Assembly: GCA_021292105.1 (NCBI GenBank)
Contig: CM037862.1
Span: forward strand, 7,048,765 to 7,112,764
Source of the DNA: Anadara kagoshimensis
Lineage: Eukaryota; Mollusca; Bivalvia; Arcoida; Arcidae
DNA length: 64,000 nt
Direction of reading: 5' to 3'
Shown: in pieces, positions 59,630 through 64,000 of the stretch
Position numbering within the stretch: position 1 is the first letter of the stretch
Layout: the number at the start of each line of letters is the position of its first letter
The notes under the pieces: generated by a model
The model's database searches: none
What the model was told of the DNA's origin: nothing
What the model saw: only the letters and a program-made list of their open reading frames with translations
Made by a program: the position numbers and the translations under genes

Positions 59630-62600
59630 TTACTAGTGTTCTGCAATTTTTGCTCATATTTTATGACGTAATTGTTCGAACATGGCGTGCGTCAGATGAT
59701 CTTTGTTTTCATACTGGCTTCATTTGAACCATCCTTTTCACATAACACATGATAGTATTTTGACCTCTGATAAAATAATTCAATGTTATACTAACTATGA
59801 AGAAACTCATCTAAAAATCTGTATCAACTTATTTTGATCTAAAGAGACTCGTTTTGATCAGAAGTTTGTAATTCAGATACGTTTTCATGATATACCTCAT
59901 TGAAATTGTCTTACATAACATCTAAATAACTGATTTCTTTTACGATATTAAGACGACTTAACACGCAAAGGTGTCTGCACACACTAAATCTTGTATTTCT
60001 ATTTCTATCTATTCCTCAATGTACTGCAATAAGTAACGGCGTTTATTTAAAAAGTACCATTTAAAGTACCATTGCAAGTACTGCGAAGCGGTTTATGCAT
60101 ACTCGTGCACCAAATAATTTTATCTATGACCCCATAGATAGAAAAAAATTACAATCATTCCTTATAATTCAATTGAATTAAGTTCAATATTGATAACATT
60201 CATGTAATCTTTAAATTATACACATGAAACAAAAAACCAGCGCATTAAAACAAAAACTGGCGCATTAATCAAAAAGCGGAACGCAGCTGATTGCCAATGG
60301 CAACCGCCGGTAGCTAGCCTTGCAGGAACATTTTCTGCACAATATGACATCAGCTAATATGACGTCAAAAAATTCTGTATGGGATCATAGACATAAAAAA
60401 TTTACAACACTGGATAGTATTAAAATTTAATTATACGTAAATATTTGTAGGATGTGGGATTTTTTTTAATTTCGTAGATTTTTTTAACGTGTGTGACCAA
60501 AACAACATAGTTTACAAAAAGATTGTGTTGCTAAGGAACATAATGGGTTCACATGGTGATTAGTGGACAGAATTTCATACAAAAAGAAATAATTGACAAT
60601 TTTTAAAATTAACTGAAGGCCGCACTTACTCTCAGAATTTGGTTTGCAATACCGTGATATTGAATCATAAGATTCAACGAGGCAATCAAGGGCACGAATA
60701 AACACACAACAATGCGCAACAACACAAGACGTAATAAAACATAACACGTAGCAGCACACTGCAGACACAACAATGCGCAACAACACACAACAATGCTCAA
60801 CAACACAAACGAAATGGGATAAAAGACAAACACATTTAGATTGCTGATTAAAAAGCTCCCGTCTTTAGATCTAAATATTATTAAATAGAGGAGTTCAATT
60901 ACGGTTTTAGGGCCCTAATCTTCCGCATCCAATCATTTCATTCCAAAACCTCTAGCCACCTAAATACACATTAGCTTAAAATTTCAAACCACACCCCTAG
61001 ATACTCGTTCAAATAAATATTTCTATTTATAATATAGTACAACATTTAAGTATGATTTCGACAAAGTACCACCATCTCGATGATTTGTATCCATCCCTTC
61101 ACCCAGTGAGACATGTTTATATAGGAAGTTTGAATAGAACTGAACACCAAGGCTGGAAACTGGACACCATGTAATACGCATGTCACAAAGAGGCAAATCT
61201 AATATATTCAAAACGAATTGACATTGTATTTTGAGTTATTAGCATATTATTTCATGGTTTGCTGCAGTTACATATTGAACTGTCTAGATATCTAAATGGT
61301 CTTTCAAATAAACATTTTACATCCAATAAACTGACTTTCATTTCAATATAGAATAGCAATGAGAATGGATGCATCCAGAAAAAATGTCATTAGTATCTTC
61401 TTATTTCAAAAACAAGATATATCGATATGTTTTATGGTTTTCATGAACCAGTCAAGTTAATTACTTCTGCAGCAATCGTGGCAGTTTTTTAATTGTGCTC
61501 ATATTTTAATGACGTAACTGATTTCGAGCACGGGGTGCGTCAAATGACCTTTTCTTAATTACCATACTGGCTTGATTTAAACTACCCTTTTCACATAACA
61601 CATGTTGGTACATTCACCTCTGATGAAATTATTTAATGTTTATGTTTACAGTAAAGATCTATATAAACTTATTTTGATCAAGAGTTTGTGATTCAGATAA
61701 GTTTCCATGATATACCTCATTGGATTTTCTTACATAACATCTAAATAACTGATTTCCTTTACGATATAAAGGTAGCTTTACACGCAAAGGTGTCTGCACG
61801 AACTAAATCTTGATATTTCTCATTTCACTGCAATAAATAACAGCTGTCCTTAAAAGTATTTATTTATTTTCACAAATTTTTGGGAAGGTTGTTACCAAAA
61901 ACACATAGTTTAAAATAGGATTGTGTTGCTAAGCAACATAATAGATTTACATGGCGATTAGAGCACAGAACATTTACTTAACTGAAGGTCGCACGTACTC
62001 TCAGGATTTAGTTTGCAAGCAACAAAAACATGCAAACCATCACACAACAACACACATCAGCACGCAACAACACACCATAACGCAACTACCAAGTCCTTTG
62101 ACATCAATCGTGGTAATTTTGGAATTGTGCTCATACTTTAACGACGTAACTGATTTCGAGCACGACGTGCGTCAAGGTGACCTTTGTTACTGTACTGGTT
62201 GATTTAAAATCATCCTTTCCACATTACAAATGGCAGTACTTAAACCTCTGATGAAACCATTTAATGTTATTTTTACTGTAAAGAACAAACTGGAAACTAA
62301 TTTTGATCTATAGAGACCCGTTTTGATGTATAAAAACTCATTTTGATATATAAAAACTCATTTTGACATATAAAAACTCATTTTTATGTATAGAAACTCA
62401 TTTTGATTCAGATACGTATTCCTGATTTACCTCATTGGATTTTTCTTATATAACATCTAAATAACTTATTTCTTTTAAGATATTAAGGTGAGTTTACACG
62501 CAAAGTTGTCTACACGAACTAAATCTTGGCGGGTTTGGTACTAGTATTTCTATTTCTCATTTCACTGCAATAAGTTACAGCTGTCATTTAAAAAGTACTT

Positions 62601-64000
62601 TTTACGTAAATATTTGTAGGATGCAAGGGTTTTTTTTTATTTTCACACATTTTTGGAAAGGGTGTAACCAAAACCACATACCGGTAGTTACATAAGGATG
62701 TTGCTAAGCAACATTAGGGATTACATGGTGTTTAGAGAACAGAATTCTTACATAACAAAGAATAAATTCATTTTTTTTAAATTTAACTGAAGGTCGCATG
62801 TGTTATCAGGATTTAGTTAGCAATACGTGACATTCAAAGCAACCAAGGGCAGGAAACAACATACAGACAACACGTACCAAAACACAGTCAGATGCTTATT
62901 TAAAAGCTCCAATCTTCAGAAGGATGCTGGGCTTATGTTATCGAATGAAAGGGTTCAATGTTTGTAGGACATAATATCCACTCATTTTAAAACCATTAGC
63001 CCTTTAATTACACTTTAGCTTAATAATTTTAACAACATTCCTAGACATTTATTGAAATCAATGTTTCTATAAATAATATCGTACAAAAATTAAATTTGAT
63101 CTCGACAAAGTAATTCCGTCACCTGATTGTTTTGTACTCACCCTTTCGTCCAGTGAGACATGTTTATGTACAGGTAACTGAAGGCCAAGGTTGGTAACTT
63201 GACAAGGTTGGTAACTTGACATCGTATAATAAGCATGTCACAAATTCAAGGCAAATTCAAGACGAATTTATATCGTATTTCGAGTTATGAGCATTTTATT
63301 TTATGGTTTATGTGACGATCTTTTCTGTCATTGATATACAGTTAACTGAACACCAAGGTTGGTAACTAGACGACCTACATGTATAATAAGCATGTCACAA
63401 ATAAGAGGCAAATTCAAGACGAACATTTATTTTCTAGTTATGCGCTTATGATTTCATGGTTTGCTGCAGTTATATATTGAAATGTCTAGATATCTAATTT
63501 GTCTTCCTAATAAACATTTGACATGCAATAACCCAACTTTCAATTTTATTTATATGATAGCCATGGGAATGGATGCATCCAGAAAATATGTTATAAGTCT
63601 CTTCTTGTTTCAAAACCAAGAAATATGAATATGTTTATGGGGATTTATGTACCCGTTAAGAATGTTATTTTGGAAACAATCGTGGTGGTTTTGGAATTTT
63701 GCTCATATTTTAATGACGTAGTTGATTTCGATCATGAAGTGAGTCAGATGACCTTTGTTATCATACTCGCTTTATTTGAACCATTCTTTTTACATAACAC
63801 ATGTTGGTACATTCACCTTCGATGAAATCATTTAATGTTATGTTTACTATGAAGAAACTCATCTACAGATATATAGAAATTCATTTGATCAGAAGTTTAT
63901 AATTCAGATACGTATTACTGATATACCTCATTGAAATTTTCTTATGTAACATCTAAATATCTGATTTCTGAAGGTGGCTTTACACGCAAAGTTGTCTATA
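59630..64000 (+). repeat. Complex large tandem array, modules A-B-C, running off the window end
   Basis: Module A (GCTCATATTTTAATGACGTA, CATAACACATGTTGGTAC, TACCTCATTG, TTTACACGCAAAGGTGTCTG) occurs near 59630, 61480, 62110 and 63670. Module B (GTGTTGCTAAGCAACATAAT, AACTGAAGGTCGCA, CTCAGGATTTAGTTTGCAA) occurs near 60460, 61870 and 62600. Module C (CCAGTGAGACATGTTTAT, CCAAGGTTGGTAACT, AGCATGTCACAAA, GAATGGATGCATCCAGAAAA) occurs near 60850 and 62880. The order is ABC, AB, ABC, A. The C module was lost from the middle unit, and the first unit has an insertion at about 60060-60430. ORFs here are by-products. Confidence 0.85.
62301..62410 (+). repeat. 20-bp tandem repeat nested in module A
   Basis: TTTTGATATATAAAAACTCA recurs at exact 20-bp spacing (62321, 62341, 62361, 62381, 62401), with a diverged unit at 62301. 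Other A modules have only one or two units. Confidence 0.9.

Noticed and set aside
60484..60833. Minus-strand Cys/Val/Leu-rich ORFs of 100 and 74 codons
   Set aside because: They read the antisense of the CAACAATGCGCAACAACACA-type repeat inside module B of the large array, in two frames at once.

Overview
The window is strongly AT-rich, repeat-dense animal nuclear DNA with GT-AG introns and many microsatellites. A dystroglycan gene with an ancient animal intron position, tRNA-derived SINEs, small TA-flanked inverted-repeat elements and the scattered motif GGGAGATAACTC suggest a lophotrochozoan, most likely a mollusc and perhaps a bivalve. The species cannot be read from the sequence.

Layout. 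(1) 1-3574: the right part of a hAT DNA transposon. It has an intact 1070-residue ORF (OTU-like domain, TTF-type zinc finger, hAT transposase) and a recognisable 3' terminal inverted repeat; its left end lies outside the window. (2) 3575-35800: no confident gene. It holds a 104-bp tandem array, a related degenerate array, MITE-like elements, SINE copies, minisatellites, and two weak exon candidates (10997-11038 and 27490-27557) whose reading phases are compatible. (3) 35812-50832: the dystroglycan gene (DAG1) on the + strand. Exon 1 encodes the signal peptide and the start of the N-terminal Ig-like domain. It is followed by a 12.1-kb phase-0 intron full of repeats and then one large exon for the rest. 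That exon carries a one-base frame break just after the conserved WTNN segment of the beta subunit, and it ends in a tail without the usual terminal PPxY motif. (4) 50833-59600: 3' flank with foldback elements, a short tandem array containing ATTGGTC, and a decayed reverse transcriptase fragment with a YIDD motif. (5) About 59630 to the window end: a complex kilobase-scale tandem array (modules A, B and C), with X-box-like palindromes in each B module.

Only two protein-coding loci are well supported: the selfish hAT transposase and dystroglycan. Dystroglycan is predicted to be cut by a furin-type protease, to carry O-glycans on a Thr/Pro-rich stalk, and to self-cleave into alpha and beta subunits that link the extracellular matrix to the cytoskeleton. 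The two loci have no evident functional connection. Everything else is best read as intergenic, intronic or repeat DNA. Copy counts and periods come from manual reading and are approximate where stated; family assignments come from memory of the protein families, with no database search.
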